Source of the DNA: Maniola hyperantus
Lineage: Eukaryota > Arthropoda > Insecta > Lepidoptera > Nymphalidae
Assembly (NCBI RefSeq): GCF_902806685.2
Contig: NC_048539.1
Span: forward strand, 322,501-386,500
Direction of reading: 5' to 3'
DNA length: 64,000 bases
Both the position numbers and the translations under genes were made by a program. A model generated the notes under the pieces. The model saw nothing but the letters and a program-made list of their open reading frames with translations, was not told where the DNA came from and searched no databases. Shown here in pieces: positions 18,291 through 29,134 of this stretch (position 1 is the first letter of the stretch; each line of letters opens with the position of its first letter).

Positions 18291-19060
18291 ACCTAGAAAG
18301 GTATTTTAAAAAATATGAATATCCATGATCGAGTTTTCTACAGTTCGCTAAGCAAACACAGGGGGGTCTTTACTCAAATCCTCTGAGACAGGCCCACGGC
18401 CCACCGCCCACTGCTGTGGTTCGATAGTCTTACACAACTTGAAACTGCTTTCAGGAACTCTAAGTTAGATACATATATTATTATGCTCGAATGAATCTGG
18501 ATTAAATGTTTATCTACATAGATTAAACCAGTTTTATCTGGATTAAACCAATTTTATCTGGATTAAATAAAACATTATTTGCTACTAGCTGATCCACCCC
18601 GGCTCGCTAGGGTATTTCTAAAAAAATATTTTTGAATTTTTGTTTTTTGTTTGAGCTGCTCAGTCAGTTTCTACTTTGAAACCATATACTCGTTTAGTTT
18701 GTAATATTGGTAGTGATTCATATCACAAAATGTAAGTATATAATCATAATCATTTATTACAGACACACTTTCGCATTTATAATATTAGTATGGATTGTGC
18801 TTGAAAATTATAATAAAAGACTACACGTTTAGCCAAAAACCTGCATCGCACGTGTGAAAAACAAGTGTTAATTTTGTGATTTTCGCACGTTGTATCCGAC
18901 ATGTTTTATCCGGCTATTAACACAACATGTTGACGTTTTCACATAATGACGTTTTCATGCGCAGTCAACGCGCGTTTCAAAACACGGCATTGCGAATGTA
19001 TATGGAATGTATCTATCAAAAATGAACGCGTTCTAAATTGTGACGTCTCTGGCGTCACAG
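18291..19060. other. Mixed old repeats, no gene
   Basis: A short duplicated block (gattaaaccagttttatctg) repeats near 18525-18565. A Helitron CTAGCTGAT fragment lies at 18587. The part at 18800-19060 is unrecognised. Confidence 0.4.
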
Positions 19061-19088
19061 AATTAGCACTTGGTCAGCGTCCTGCGTT

Positions 19089-19369
19089 CTTCTTCTTCTT
19101 CGCTCTGGGCTGGTTTCCGCACTTAAACGTTTCCGTCTGTTGTGCGTGTATTGCCCCTCCCCGCTGAAGTCTTCACCCCAGCCATCCAAGCTCACTCCAG
19201 AAGCAGAGTAGACCGCCCAGGTTGCCGAGGGCTTCATGGAATGAGGTCGGGGAACCCAAATGGCGTTCGCGTTGTTCTGCTACGCCCGTGCACTGTGTAC
19301 GTGCGTCGGTGTTTCGTCGACCTCCATGCAGGCCCTGCACAAAGGACTGTCGGTAACACCTATAACGAA
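19089..19369 (-). mobile_element. LINE 3' fragment (same family as 11804-13088) with 13-bp TSD
   Basis: On the minus strand it encodes the same CCHC-to-stop region and carries the same 3' UTR, ending in (GAA)n. The duplication AGCGTCCTGCGTT is exact at 19076-19088 and 19370-19382. Its target is the body of an S1 SINE, which continues with atggccaaagacttcttatt. Confidence 0.92.
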
Positions 19370-19382
19370 AGCGTCCTGCGTT

Positions 19383-19460
19383 ATGGCCAAAGACTTCTTA
19401 TTCTGAGAGGAGATCCGTGCAGTAGTGAGCTGACAATGGGTTGATGATGATTGATGATGA
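19383..19460 (+). mobile_element. SINE S1 3' part, split by the LINE
   Basis: It has ttattctgagaggagatccg and gacaatgggttgatgatgat, the S1 3' end. Confidence 0.7.
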
Positions 19461-19837
19461 TTACTAAGCTAAGTAAGTTAAATTACTGTAAACTAGTTGT
19501 ATTCAATGGGGTACAAAGCCACATAGCAAAATAACAAGAAGTAAATGGGGTACGATAATGTTGGCTGTCATACAGCAGCCTTTAATAAAAGATTGAAAAA
19601 GAACGGAACGCGTTCGCAGCGCGTTTTATTGCGTCTGACGCGCTTCAACTGCGCGTGAAAATGCTTCCGTGTGCAAATACACTTATGTTTTAAGAGTGAT
19701 GTGCGAAAAATATAAAGTACATGTAAATTAGTTGTTTTTCCGCATTGTACCGGTAAAGCATGCCGCTAGCGTTCCGGTACAATGTTCGTAGAGACGGGGA
19801 TAGGTACATGTAGTTCTACAGGAGTACCTACCTACAG

Positions 19838-19953
19838 TAGGCTTCGGCTTTATAGAGCGTTGTCTCTGTCACTCATACCTATATGACGTGTTGTCAGTCC
19901 CAACGACAGCGCTCTACAAATTTGCTATCTCCTTCTAAAGGTCGATGTACATT
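19838..19953. mobile_element. Palindromic MITE M2, copy 1
   Basis: Inverted arms carry tatagagcgttgtctctgtc and gacagcgctctacaaattt, followed by cttctaaaggtcgatgtaca. Related copies are at 30436-30575 and 50770-50895. Confidence 0.65.
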
Positions 19954-19994
19954 ACTTTCGGCCGCGTACTCTACCATATACCTATTTGAAATGT

Positions 19995-20172
19995 TAAAGC
20001 CTCATCCAAACCTGCGCGGCCAAAGCGACTACGAAGCGGGAACGTCAGCCGCGCGGCGGTCGTTTCCAACGATATATGGCGCGGCGCCATGCACAGGCAC
20101 ACCTTCGCCTTTCGCCTCCCGCATCGCGTCCCGCATCCCGCGTTTTGATGCGCAGGTGTGGCCGTAGCTTTA
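19995..20172. mobile_element. GC-rich fold-back element
   Basis: The left TAAAGC...CAAACCTGCGCGG and right CGCAGGTGTGGCCGTAGCTT are imperfect complements. The interior is strongly GC-rich (cgcgtcccgcatcccgcg). ORFs across it on both strands are compositional. Confidence 0.55.
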
Positions 20173-21608
20173 CCCGATGTTTTAAAAGCTTTTTATTACT
20201 TTGAAATCTTATGTTGTCATACCGTCGAAATCGGTAGTGTTTTATTTTTATCACTAGGTAGGTACTTTCTCCTAGTTTCGGAAACTCTAATGCTATTCAA
20301 AGTCAAAGTAGTTACAGCACCTAAACTATAGAACAAACTGAGGTTTTCTTATGACAACTGCGGGACATAGGCCTAAGTGATATTTTTTTTATTAGATTAA
20401 GTAGGTACCTACCTGCATACGATTTAAAAACAGCAGTATGGCGATTTCGTAAAACCTGCATCAATCATTTATAATAATCAATCTCAATTGTAGTGATTGG
20501 CTGAATTTGTGCTATTCTTGTTGCAACAATGCATTGTAGCCAATAGTGAGCGAGCGTCAACTAATCAAAAGTGATTGCGATCGCGACATTGTAACTGTCA
20601 TTCTACCGCAATCGCGCAGCTTATTTGTTATCAGGTGTCGTACATTAAAAAAACAGCTTTACACTCTCTGTAAATATTATATATTATAACATGTACTACA
20701 TTATGTGCAAAACTAGAAACAACAAATTGATAGTGTCGTACGAGAAAATGAGCCATAATTAGAATTCAGCACCGTGAAATATGCGTGAAATAAGTATCAT
20801 ATTCGAACATAACGCCACGTGTAACAACACTGTGGCAATTTGTTTTGCAGTATTCTAAATTCTTCATACATGAAAATCCATAACTAATATTTTTTGTTAA
20901 AAAATAGTATAAGAGTCTTCTGCTTTAATATGTAAATACCTGCTAGTTTATCCTCGCGACTTCATCTAAGTGGATTTTTTTTAAATCCAGTGTTGAAATT
21001 GTTGCGTGTTTTCAAAATCCCAAAAGCAAACACACACGCATGAAATATCAAATCTCTTAAGTCTTCGAAACTATACGAGTTCCTTGTTTGTTACGGAACC
21101 CTAAAAACAATAAAAACTTCATCGAAACAGAAAATTGGTCCCTTGGGTATTCTTATTACCATCATAAGGTTTATACCGCCACAATATCGTATTTAATTAG
21201 AAACGCCATAAGAAGAACGGTCCAAAATACTTCTAGGGGAAAAAGGATGAGGAAAAATTCGCTCAAAAATCTTTCATATTAAAAATGAATTTTTTTACAG
21301 CCTACCATAAACGTATCTTAAATACTTCCTGTTTATGACGACGGGGTTTACAATTTTTCCGAAAAAATTAAACAAAAGCTCATGACCTCGTATGCGGCAA
21401 ATTGAAAGCTATACAAGGGTCAAATTTTCAATTTCCGTAACCTTACGTTCAACCTTTATCCTTTAGAGCACGTCTTTTTAGGGAACAATATTCAAGAACC
21501 ATTAGCTTCAACAATGATTTATTGCTGTTGACTTGAAATGTTGAAAGCTGGCGAACAAAACGGTTAGATTACACTACTGATGAAAATAATTTTCAGCCAC
21601 AGAGAATG
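20173..21608. other. Intergenic AT-rich stretch
   Basis: No gene was recognised. A block at about 20518-20575 (ttgttgcaacaatgcattg, gagcgagcgtcaact) recurs at 50725-50770. The rest is AT-rich with a few homopolymers. Confidence 0.4.
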
Positions 21609-21840
21609 CAACCTCAAGAGTACGCATTACGCAATACGGTTTTGCATGAAATCAAAATCGTAAATTGTTGGCGGGGGACAGGGGAGAATCCTTCGTTGTG
21701 ATTGGTGGACTCAAAAGTCACGTAATCAAGACAATGTGCGGAATGAGGGTACCGAACGGGCGTGGGCCGATTTTTATGCTAAGCAGTTGCCTAAGCTTGG
21801 CGATGGGTGTCCGGCTATTAGGCGTCTGGTGGTGGACTGT
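21609..21840. repeat. Dispersed ~230-bp repeat X, copy 2
   Basis: This is the partner of 5757-5990. The segment from about 21710 to 21830 differs from copy 1 at only a few positions, while the first 80 bp differ more. Confidence 0.7.
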
Positions 21841-21849
21841 GTTTTCAGC

Positions 21850-22329
21850 TCACTGAACACAAATCTCAATTCATTTCCAAGCAAAACTATGAGTTATGTA
21901 TAGCAACCCATTCCCAAAAGCTTTCTTATCATTAAAAATCCTTTAGGTATCATATAAATACGTTTTTTCAATAAGTTTACTTTTCAAAAAAAATAGTCTG
22001 CGTGCGCGGCTTCAGCTTCGTTCGCGACCAAATAAATAATATTGAGGAAAATTATATCAGGTACAACCACTGCAATGGACATAATATTATATCTACAAGT
22101 ACGCTGGAAGAGGGATGCCATACAAAATGACAATTATTTTTGTGTCGATTCGAATCCCCCAACTGAGCGTACCGGGTATCAAAATTGTCACTTTGTGTCC
22201 AAATGTGGGCAGGCCATGCCTCTCGTAGAGGCGATGGCCGTTAGAGCCGGAAAATCCATGAGTGGAGACAAGCATAGTGTGGGACACCCGATCCGAGTAC
22301 GATAGACCGATTAGGTATATAAAGAGGCT
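21850..22329. other. Unrecognised, mildly GC-rich
   Basis: It has an 87-codon open frame (+) and overlapping minus frames, with no recognisable protein. The stretch at 22280-22330 may be a degenerate LINE coding region continuing into the RTE fragment. Confidence 0.3.
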
Positions 22330-22437
22330 GGTGGGAAGTGACTGGTTGAAGAAGGCTGACGATACTGAGAAACGGGTGCGGTGGCGCTGTCAAGGGAAGG
22401 CCTATGTCCAGCAGTAGATGTCCACAGGCTGATGAAT
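22330..22437 (+). mobile_element. RTE-type LINE 3' end
   Basis: It has ggtgcggtggcgctgtcaag and gaaggcctatgtccagcagt, then gatgtccacaggctgatga. Confidence 0.65.
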
Positions 22438-22706
22438 ATGGCAGATGTATCAACACTAACAATCTCTACACTCACCACCTGGGTTTCTGGAGCACTTCAA
22501 ACACCCGTTGTGCCAGATCCTTTTTTCCACGCATATGCAAACTATGGAATCAACTCCTATCGGCGGTGTTCCCATTAGTTCCCAACAAATTCCTAAAAGG
22601 CTGGCAACGCATAGGCGGTTCCTCTGGTACTGCAAATGTTCATGGGCGGCGGTAATCACTTAACATCAGGTGACCCGCCTGCTCGTTTGCTCGCTAGCTC
22701 TATTAA
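22438..22706 (+). mobile_element. CR1-like LINE 3' end
   Basis: It has CARSFFPRICKLWNQLLSAV in one frame, then GGTTCCTCTGGTACTGCAAA and cccgcctgctcgtttgctcg. It directly follows the RTE fragment, so two LINE ends are juxtaposed. Confidence 0.7.
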
Positions 22707-23159
22707 AAAAAAGCAATACAAATACGCTCACATGACTGCTCACGGCTGCTGCCTATCAGCGTCAAGATGGCGATCAAACCAAGTTGATTCAAAAATAGGT
22801 TGCCAATCGCAGGTCCAGTGTACTCGTATTAGTAGAGGTCAGTGGATACGACTCAATGAAATCGCGCCATGTCGTTGACACTATAAAACTTGATCGAAAT
22901 ATCGAAAGCTTTATTGCGTTGATAGAATAAACGAAATGTAAGTGAATTCAGGAAAGTTCGGAGCTGATTCCAAAAGTGTCGTTATATTTTACGCGCATTG
23001 CTTTCATTGAATTAGGTATGTATTTTATGTGTCGTAAAATGGTGTGATGTGATATATAGTGTAAACTAAGACTACAGAAAAATACGGATGGGACTTTACG
23101 AATCAACCTACTTCTTTATTAATTTTTGTATGTAGCATATAAACGGAGATGTACGGCGC
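22707..23159. other. Unrecognised stretch
   Basis: AT-rich with a 40-bp mixed segment near 22760. No gene or repeat ends seen. Confidence 0.3.
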
Positions 23160-23640
23160 AGCGTTCAACCCACCACCTCCCATGGCCCCACCAACCTCGC
23201 GGTTATATGGGCCGAAGCGCGGGAGGGCGCCCGTTCGGTACTTGCTCGGTGGCTTCTTGACTCCCTACAAATTTATTCTTTCCTGTCCTTGTCCCTAATT
23301 GGTCTTTCTCCCCTTTCTGGGGCAGACGTACACAATACGCAGATCCCCGCGTGCCCCGCGGTCCGGATCCTTCCTCAAACACCCACTGGTCCACGATCAC
23401 GGTCCGAGCTGTTCCGCCTCTTGTGCCAGTGGTGCGCGAACTCCCGTAGCTTGCCGAAGTTTTCCGCCGAAGCAACGAGGTCCTGGTAGTAAACCGGACC
23501 CCCTTCCTCGCGAACAATCCCGTCCAGCAGGGCGCACCGGAGGTCCTCGTACAGCGCACACTCCTACAAGACGTGGTGGAGGTCCTCCTCCGCGAGTCCG
23601 CACAAGCAAGCACCAGCAGCGTTCAGGGGGAACAGGATAT
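23160..23640 (-). mobile_element. LINE C-terminus (R1/Jockey group), dead
   Basis: On the minus strand one frame reads CLCGLAEEDLHHVL, stop, ECALYEDLRCALLDGIVREE, then PVYYQDLVASAENFGKLREF and AHHWHKRRN. This is the zinc-binding C-terminus of a non-LTR reverse transcriptase. The usual Trp before ECALYEDL is a TAG stop. The 3' UTR follows to about 23160. Longer ORFs in other frames are shadows. Confidence 0.8.
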
Positions 23641-23894
23641 GTACGTGAATTTTTTCGTTAACTATACGCACACACTTGACCACAATCACACCTGATGGGA
23701 AATGACTATGGCCTTAGGGCGCCTTCAAATTTTCCCCAAAGTACTGCGCGTATAGGCAGCGTGGTTGCAGTGCTGCAGCCGCGCTGCTGTCGCTAGGTTC
23801 CAGCATCACAGGGTTGTTTATCTAGTTTCACGATGGACTCTAACGAAGAAACACTGCTCTTGACTGACTTTTTTTTAGAATAATTTATTTATTA

Positions 23895-24029
23895 CTAGAT
23901 GATGCCCGCGACTTCGTCCGCGTGGATTAAAAAAGCCCAAGGTAACTCATTGTTTTTCCGGGATAAAAAGTAGCCTATGTCCTTCCCCGGGATGCAAGCT
24001 ATATAGATGAAATCGCGAGCATAAGCTAG
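23895..24029 (-). mobile_element. Helitron HB fragment abutting HA
   Basis: It starts CTAGATGATGCCCGCGACTT (the reversed 3' end) and contains gcctatgtccttccccggga. An HA-type 3' end (gcgagcataag-CTAG) lies at 24010-24029. Confidence 0.6.
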
Positions 24030-24568
24030 TCTAAATATATAAAAGGAAAACGTGACTGACTGACTAATCTATCAACGCACAGCTCAAACTACAAGACGGA
24101 TCGAGCTGAAATTTGGCATCATCATGAGCAACCCATCACCGGCTCACTACAGAGCACACGTCTCCTCTCAGAGTGAGAAGGGTTTTGAACATAGTCTACC
24201 ACGCTGGCCAAGTGCGGATTGGCAGACTTCACAGACCTTTGAGAACCTTATGGAGAACTCTCAGGCATGCAGGTTTCCTCACGATATTTTCCTTCACCGT
24301 TAAAGCAAGTGATATTTTAATTACTTAAAAAACGCACATAACTCCGAAAAGTTAGAGGTGCGTGCCCGGGATCGAACCCCCGACCTCCGATTGGAAGGCG
24401 GACGTCCTAACCACTAGGCTACCTTAGCTTTATTTTTTACCACAGAAATTTGGCATGCAGCTATTGTGACGTAGACATCCCCTAAGAAAGGATTTTTGAA
24501 AATTCAATCCCTAACAGGGGTTTGAAATTTGTGTAGTCCACGCGGATGAAGTCGCGAGCATAAGCTAG
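24030..24568 (+). mobile_element. Helitron HA split by a SINE
   Basis: TCTAAATATATAAAAGG begins immediately after the CTAG of the previous element. The body is broken at 24119 by SINE S1 and resumes at 24445. The 3' end is CACGCGGATGAAGTCGCGAG-CATAAG-CTAG. Confidence 0.8.
24120..24444 (-). mobile_element. SINE S1, full copy with 12-bp TSD inside Helitron HA
   Basis: Exact GAAATTTGGCAT duplications lie at 24108-24119 and 24445-24456. The SINE is reversed: (ATC)n-like tail first, then GGGATCGAACCCCCGACC, then the A-box complement ending in gctttattttttaccaca. Confidence 0.92.
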
Positions 24569-24607
24569 TAAAATAAAGAATTAAAAAAGAAGTTTGAAAT
24601 AAGTTTA

Positions 24608-24890
24608 CAACGCACATAGCTTCGAAAAGTAATGTCTATAAAGATATTATATAATAATTTACCAGACAAAATTCGTAACATAAACAATGAAAATAAATTC
24701 AACAGAATATTAAAAAACTTTTTATTAGAAAAGGGCTACTATGCCGTTAATGATTTCCTAAACGACGAACAAAAAAATAAATAATAATATCGGTCTCCCT
24801 AACTAAGGTCTAAGGACCAAATTGCGACACGCAAACTGGGTATCCATAATACTTTGTACATACTTAATATGGAAATGCAATAAATGAAAA
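24608..24890 (+). mobile_element. CR1/Daphne-like LINE C-terminus and 3' UTR
   Basis: It reads ILYNNLPDKIRNINNENKFN then LKNFLLEKGYYAVNDFLNDE, ending in a stop and an A-rich tail with gaaaattgaaaattgaa. Same class as 31020-31510. Confidence 0.7.
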
Positions 24891-24909
24891 TTGAAAATTG
24901 AAGTTAGAG

Positions 24910-24941
24910 GTCCACATTGCAATTGTGACTATTGCAATGTG
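24910..24941. repeat. Short hairpin
   Basis: CCACATTGCAAT and ATTGCAATGTGG form a 12-bp stem with a 7-base loop. Confidence 0.65.
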
Positions 24942-25016
24942 GTAATAGCAACTACCGTGCTGCCCCTCGGGCCCTCTCTGCTGAAGCCTGAAAGCTTTAG
25001 GTTTCAGGAAGCTTCA

Positions 25017-25102
25017 GTATACGCGGCCCGTTGGCTGGAACAGGTCGTCTCACGGTGAACTGCGTGTCGTTTTCGCGAACAAGTTAGTTTGATTTACTTA
25101 CT
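25017..25102 (+). other. Candidate non-coding first exon
   Basis: An island of GC-rich, apparently unique sequence starts at an arthropod-type initiator (TTCAGTATACGCGG). It contains gaacaggtcgtctcacggtg and ends at ACTG followed by GTGAGT (25103). No ORF. It could be a distant 5' exon of the PTB gene at 52.3 kb or of an unseen gene. This is inference from splice and initiator sequence only. Confidence 0.25.
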
Positions 25103-25317
25103 GGTGAGTGTATTGCTTTTCAAATATTAGCCTATCTTTTATCACGCAGGTATTAAACTCTGTAAAGGAATAAAAAGCTCCGTAGGCGGTATGGAAAATA
25201 AGCTTTTGAATTTGTAAAGGTAATTTTTTTTCGATGTTCTGTTTTCATGATAATGGAAAAGCAAAAAAAAGTATTTCAATATACTTACGTAGCGTCAGGA
25301 TTAGGCTTGTATATTAT

Positions 25318-25594
25318 GAAAGAAGCTGTGATAGCCTAGTGGTTAAGACGTTCGAGGGTTCGATCCCGGAGACGCACCTCTAACTTTTCGGAGTTATGTG
25401 CGTTTTAAGAAATTAAATATCACTTGCTTTAACGGTGAAGGAAAACGTCATGAGGAAACCTGCATGCCTGAGAGTTCTCCATAATGTTCTCAAAGGTGTG
25501 TGAAGTCTGCCAATCCGCACTTGGCCAGCGTGGTGGACTTTGGCTATGCCCTTCTCATACTGAGAGGAGACCCATGCTCTGTAGTGAGCTGGCA
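25318..25594 (+). mobile_element. SINE S1 with deleted anticodon-arm region
   Basis: The head gtgatagcctagtggttaag is followed after only a few bases by gagggttcgatcccgg. About 18 bp are missing relative to 16463-16771. Confidence 0.75.
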
Positions 25595-26312
25595 ATTTTG
25601 TACCATAAAAAATAACACTAGTAAAGGTACCTAGTTTTTGCAGTTTATAATCCATCTTATATTTCATGCAGTGAAATGAACTTTTTAAAATTCACTGACC
25701 GTCGACTGCTATTATACATTTTTTATTTAATATTTTTACGTAGAATAGTTATTTTAGTTATTTTAGTGAAATTAAGGGGCGGAGGTTGATATCAAATGGA
25801 TTAAATAACATAAAAGTGTCATTTATATTATATTATTTTATATATACCTAAAACTTAAAACAAAGGACCCAATCACGGTTGTGATAACGCGCGAACGGAG
25901 CAGCGTAATTATTATTTATCTCTGTAATTTGAATTTCAAATCTAATAAAAACTTATTTGCGTTATGAATTTATTACCTTCATTTTGTACAACCAAATTTC
26001 GCCATAAAATTGCTTTCCATGGATGAAACGCCAAGGTGCTATCGTCGAGCAAACTAAGCTACATGTAAGTAATGTTCCTAGGCGAGTTTTTCGAACCTTT
26101 TATATACTCGTACGTCTTAGAGTTTTCTGCTCGGGCTCTTTTATTTAATAATAATAAGTCGTTGACCTATGTAATTGTACAGGGTCATAAGAAATAGGGA
26201 CTACCCAAAGGCAAAGGGATCACTGTACTCAGAGTGACATATTATAAACAACTTTTCCTATCACCATCATCAACTGATACTTGATAGACGTCCACAGCTT
26301 TTTTTATTATTC
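25595..26312. other. AT-rich stretch, nothing recognised
   Basis: It contains runs of TTATATTATATTATTTTATA and a few mixed segments. No gene or element boundary is supportable. Confidence 0.4.
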
Positions 26313-26618
26313 AGATACAAGTTTAGCCCTTGACTGCAATCTCACTTGGTGGTAAGTGATCATGCAACCTAAGATAGAAGGGGTATGGCAATTTTAATTA
26401 AACCCATACCCCTTTGGTTTGTACGGCATCATACCGGAACGCTAAATCGCTTGGCGATACGGCTTTGCCGGTAGGGTGGTAACTAGTCACGGCCGAAGCC
26501 TCCCACCAGTCCAGACCAGAAATTTGGAAATTAAAAATTCCAAACCCCTGCCGGGAATCGAACCCGGGACCTACCACTAACAAGACCACACAGCACTTAC
26601 CACTGCGCCAGGGAGGCC
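26313..26618 (-). mobile_element. SINE S2
   Basis: This is the reverse complement of 6874-7199: gcccttgactgcaatctcac at the tail, GGGAATCGAACCCGGGACC at the B box, and actgcgccagggagg at the head. Confidence 0.8.
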
Positions 26619-26621
26619 GTC

Positions 26622-26755
26622 AAGCTGCTGCTGGAGCTGGACTTAAAATCCCTTGTGGGGACTTCCACACAGTGGAAGAATCCACACGCCATGGTCTTGC
26701 CCCGCCCGAGTCCAGTGGGAAGTATCCCGAATGCAAGGTCGCCTTTTGTACCTAC
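26622..26755 (-). mobile_element. RTE-type LINE fragment
   Basis: It has gtggggacttccacacagtg and ccacacgccatggtcttgcc, corresponding to 62580-62620. Confidence 0.55.
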
Positions 26756-26763
26756 TGATACTA

Positions 26764-27072
26764 CTACTATGATAGCCTAGTGGTTAGGACGTCGGCCTTC
26801 TAATCGGAGGTCGGGGGTTCCATCCTGGGCACGCACTTTCTTTTCGGAGCTATGTGCGTTTTAAGTAATTAAATATCACTTGCTATAACGGTGAAGGAAA
26901 ATATCGTGAGGAAACCTGCATGCCTGAGAGTTCTCCATAATGTTCTCAAAGGTGTGTGAAGTCTACCAATCCGCACATAGCCAGCGTGGTCGACTATGGC
27001 CAAAACCCTTCTCACTCTGAGAGGAGACCTGTGCTCTGTAGTGAGCCGGCGATGGGTTGATGATGATGATGT
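26764..27072 (+). mobile_element. SINE S1, full copy
   Basis: It has tgatagcctagtggttagga, gaggtcgggggttccatcct, aatccgcacatagccagcgt and gggttgatgatgatgatg. Confidence 0.85.
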
Positions 27073-27619
27073 AGTACTAGTTGGTAAATAATAACAATAG
27101 AGTTTAATTATATTAACAATAGAGTATAATTATATTATATTAGAGTTTGTTTATATTATTTATGGAAGCACTATACCCAAAATCGATTAATGGACGGAAT
27201 GATAAGCAACATACTAAACCTTAGTGGTTTTTTTGTTGTGTTAAAAGTATTTGTAAAATGTTCAATATTTGATAGTTAATAAAAAAAAAAAAAAAAAAAC
27301 CGTCCGTGTGAGATATGTTGTGGCCGTATGGTAATAATTAAATGCGGCAACGGTGAAAGATGTTTATTGAGAGCCGACTTATGATCTACTCTCGCTTATG
27401 GACTAACAATAACAATAAATAAATCTTACATACTATTGTTTTAAATCTTATTGCTTAACTACCTAACCTACATAATTTTGCATCACCTCTCTTTCAATCC
27501 GATGTGCAGGCAACCTACTTTGATATATTGAGGAGTTGCATTTTTATGTTACAGCTAATATGAACATGCTACGTTTAAACTGTCAATTCGTACATATTAC
27601 ACGTGTACTAAGTAAAGTC

Positions 27620-27761
27620 CGCGACAGGTCGAAATGGCAATCGGGGAATGAGGTGGGGGGACGCCCCGCACGTCACGTGCGCTCGCCCGCACCGGGCTAG
27701 CGCGGGGACTGTGCGGGTGTGCGGGGCGTCCCCTCCCCGATTGCCACATCGACCTGTCGCG
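27620..27761. mobile_element. MITE M1, full copy
   Basis: CGCGACAGGTCGAAATGGCA at the left and GCCACATCGACCTGTCGCG at the right are complementary. The interior contains cgcccgcaccgggctagcgc. This is the best-preserved M1 copy. Confidence 0.85.
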
Positions 27762-27825
27762 TACATACGGTATGCTACAATAAGTAGTGTCTGCTAATAT
27801 TTAACAGTAATGCTTAAACAGTATA

Positions 27826-28048
27826 TATAAAAGGAAAAAAAGCTGACTAACTGATCTATCAACGCACAGCTCAAACTAATGGACGGATCGGGTTGAAATT
27901 CGGCATGCAGAATGCAGATAGCTATTATGACGTAGACATCCGCTAATAAAGTATTTTTGAAAATTCAACGGCTGTGAAATGGGGGGGGTTTGATATTGGA
28001 TTCGTGTAGTCAATCGTTACAAACATACAAATCTTTTTAATATTAGTG
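27826..28048 (+). mobile_element. Helitron HA, 3' truncated
   Basis: It has tatataaaaggaaaaaaagc, ctatcaacgcacagctcaaa and ttatgacgtagacatccgct, then a G tract. The hairpin and CTAG end are lost. Confidence 0.65.
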
Positions 28049-28127
28049 GTAACTGGTAGTAGAAGTTTAGAATCTACAATCTAAATCTAAACTTTAGATA
28101 ATCCATTCCATTATCCAATGTCTAGAC

Positions 28128-28871
28128 TAGGGATGAGACGTATTTACGCTACCAGGTTTTAAAACCAGGGCTTTGCTTGGAAGTAGGGCGCCCTGGTGCG
28201 GGTGGAATTTACTTGCAAGTAATTCTTCACAAATAGGATTGTGCTCCTTATACATATGAAAACACGGACCGAATTTCTATGCAAGTATTTTTGCAAGTAT
28301 TTTCCACAAATAGGAATGTGGACTTTATATGTATGAAGACACGGATCGATTTCATATGCCATAAAAAGATTTCGACCTTCAACGTATTTTTTACCTGACT
28401 ACGGCAAAGCCAAAAGTAAGGGTTATGAGAACGGCCGGGGCTTCGAACTTGCAAGTCTTTCTTCACAAATAGGATTGTGCACCTTAAACATATGAAAACA
28501 CGGTCCAATTTTCTATGCAGTAAAAAAACTTCGAACTTGCAAGTATTTCTCACAAATAGGATTGTGGACTTTATATGTATGACAACACGGATCGATTTCA
28601 TATGCCATTAAAAGACTTCGACCTTCAACGTATTTTTTACCTGACTACGGCAAAGCCAAAAGTAAGGGTTATGAGAAGGGCCGGGGCTTCGAACTTGCAA
28701 GTCTTTCATCACAAATAGGATTGTGCACCTAATACATATGAAAACACGGTCCGATTTTCTATGCTTTTAATACTTTAAAGTATTTTAAAACCTGGTTTTA
28801 GACCCTGGTATTTTTACGTACTCTTACTTGGAAGCCCTGGTATTGAATTTAGCAAGTATGTCTCATCCCTA
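28128..28871. mobile_element. 744-bp hAT-like element with internal tandem repeats and 8-bp TSD
   Basis: The ends TAGGGATGAGAC and GTCTCATCCCTA are exact complements. The 8-bp duplication GTCTAGAC lies at 28120-28127 and 28872-28879. Subterminal ccaggttttaaaacc blocks are also inverted. The interior is about 2.5 copies of a 246-bp unit; minus-strand ORFs follow those repeats. No transposase. Confidence 0.9.
28220..28770. repeat. 246-bp tandem repeat inside the hAT-like element
   Basis: The block ggccggggcttcgaacttgc recurs at 28433 and 28679, a period of 246. Each unit contains two related halves, each beginning cacaaataggattgtg and followed by acatatgaaaacacgg or tatgtatgacaacacgg. Confidence 0.8.
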
Positions 28872-29134
28872 GTCTAGACTAGACTCTAGTTATCTATCTA
28901 TGATAGTATCTTTTTAATATTAAGTGTTACCGTTTCACAACGGCAATATTTTCAAAAATTTAATCTATCGGTTATAGATCTGATGAATATGTCGAAAAAG
29001 TGTTATAGATCATGTTTATGACGCGTATGCTACAATGTTATCGCGTGGTGTAAACGACAACTAGCGCCATCTTGTTTTAGCGGGCGCAACTAAGTGATTT
29101 TTGTGATACGTGCATGATAAAATAATTTAATTTA

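Noticed and set aside
23203..23661. 120-136-codon ORFs in the GC-rich block
   Set aside because: The true coding frame is another minus frame that reads a LINE C-terminus with a stop; the long ORFs are out of frame.
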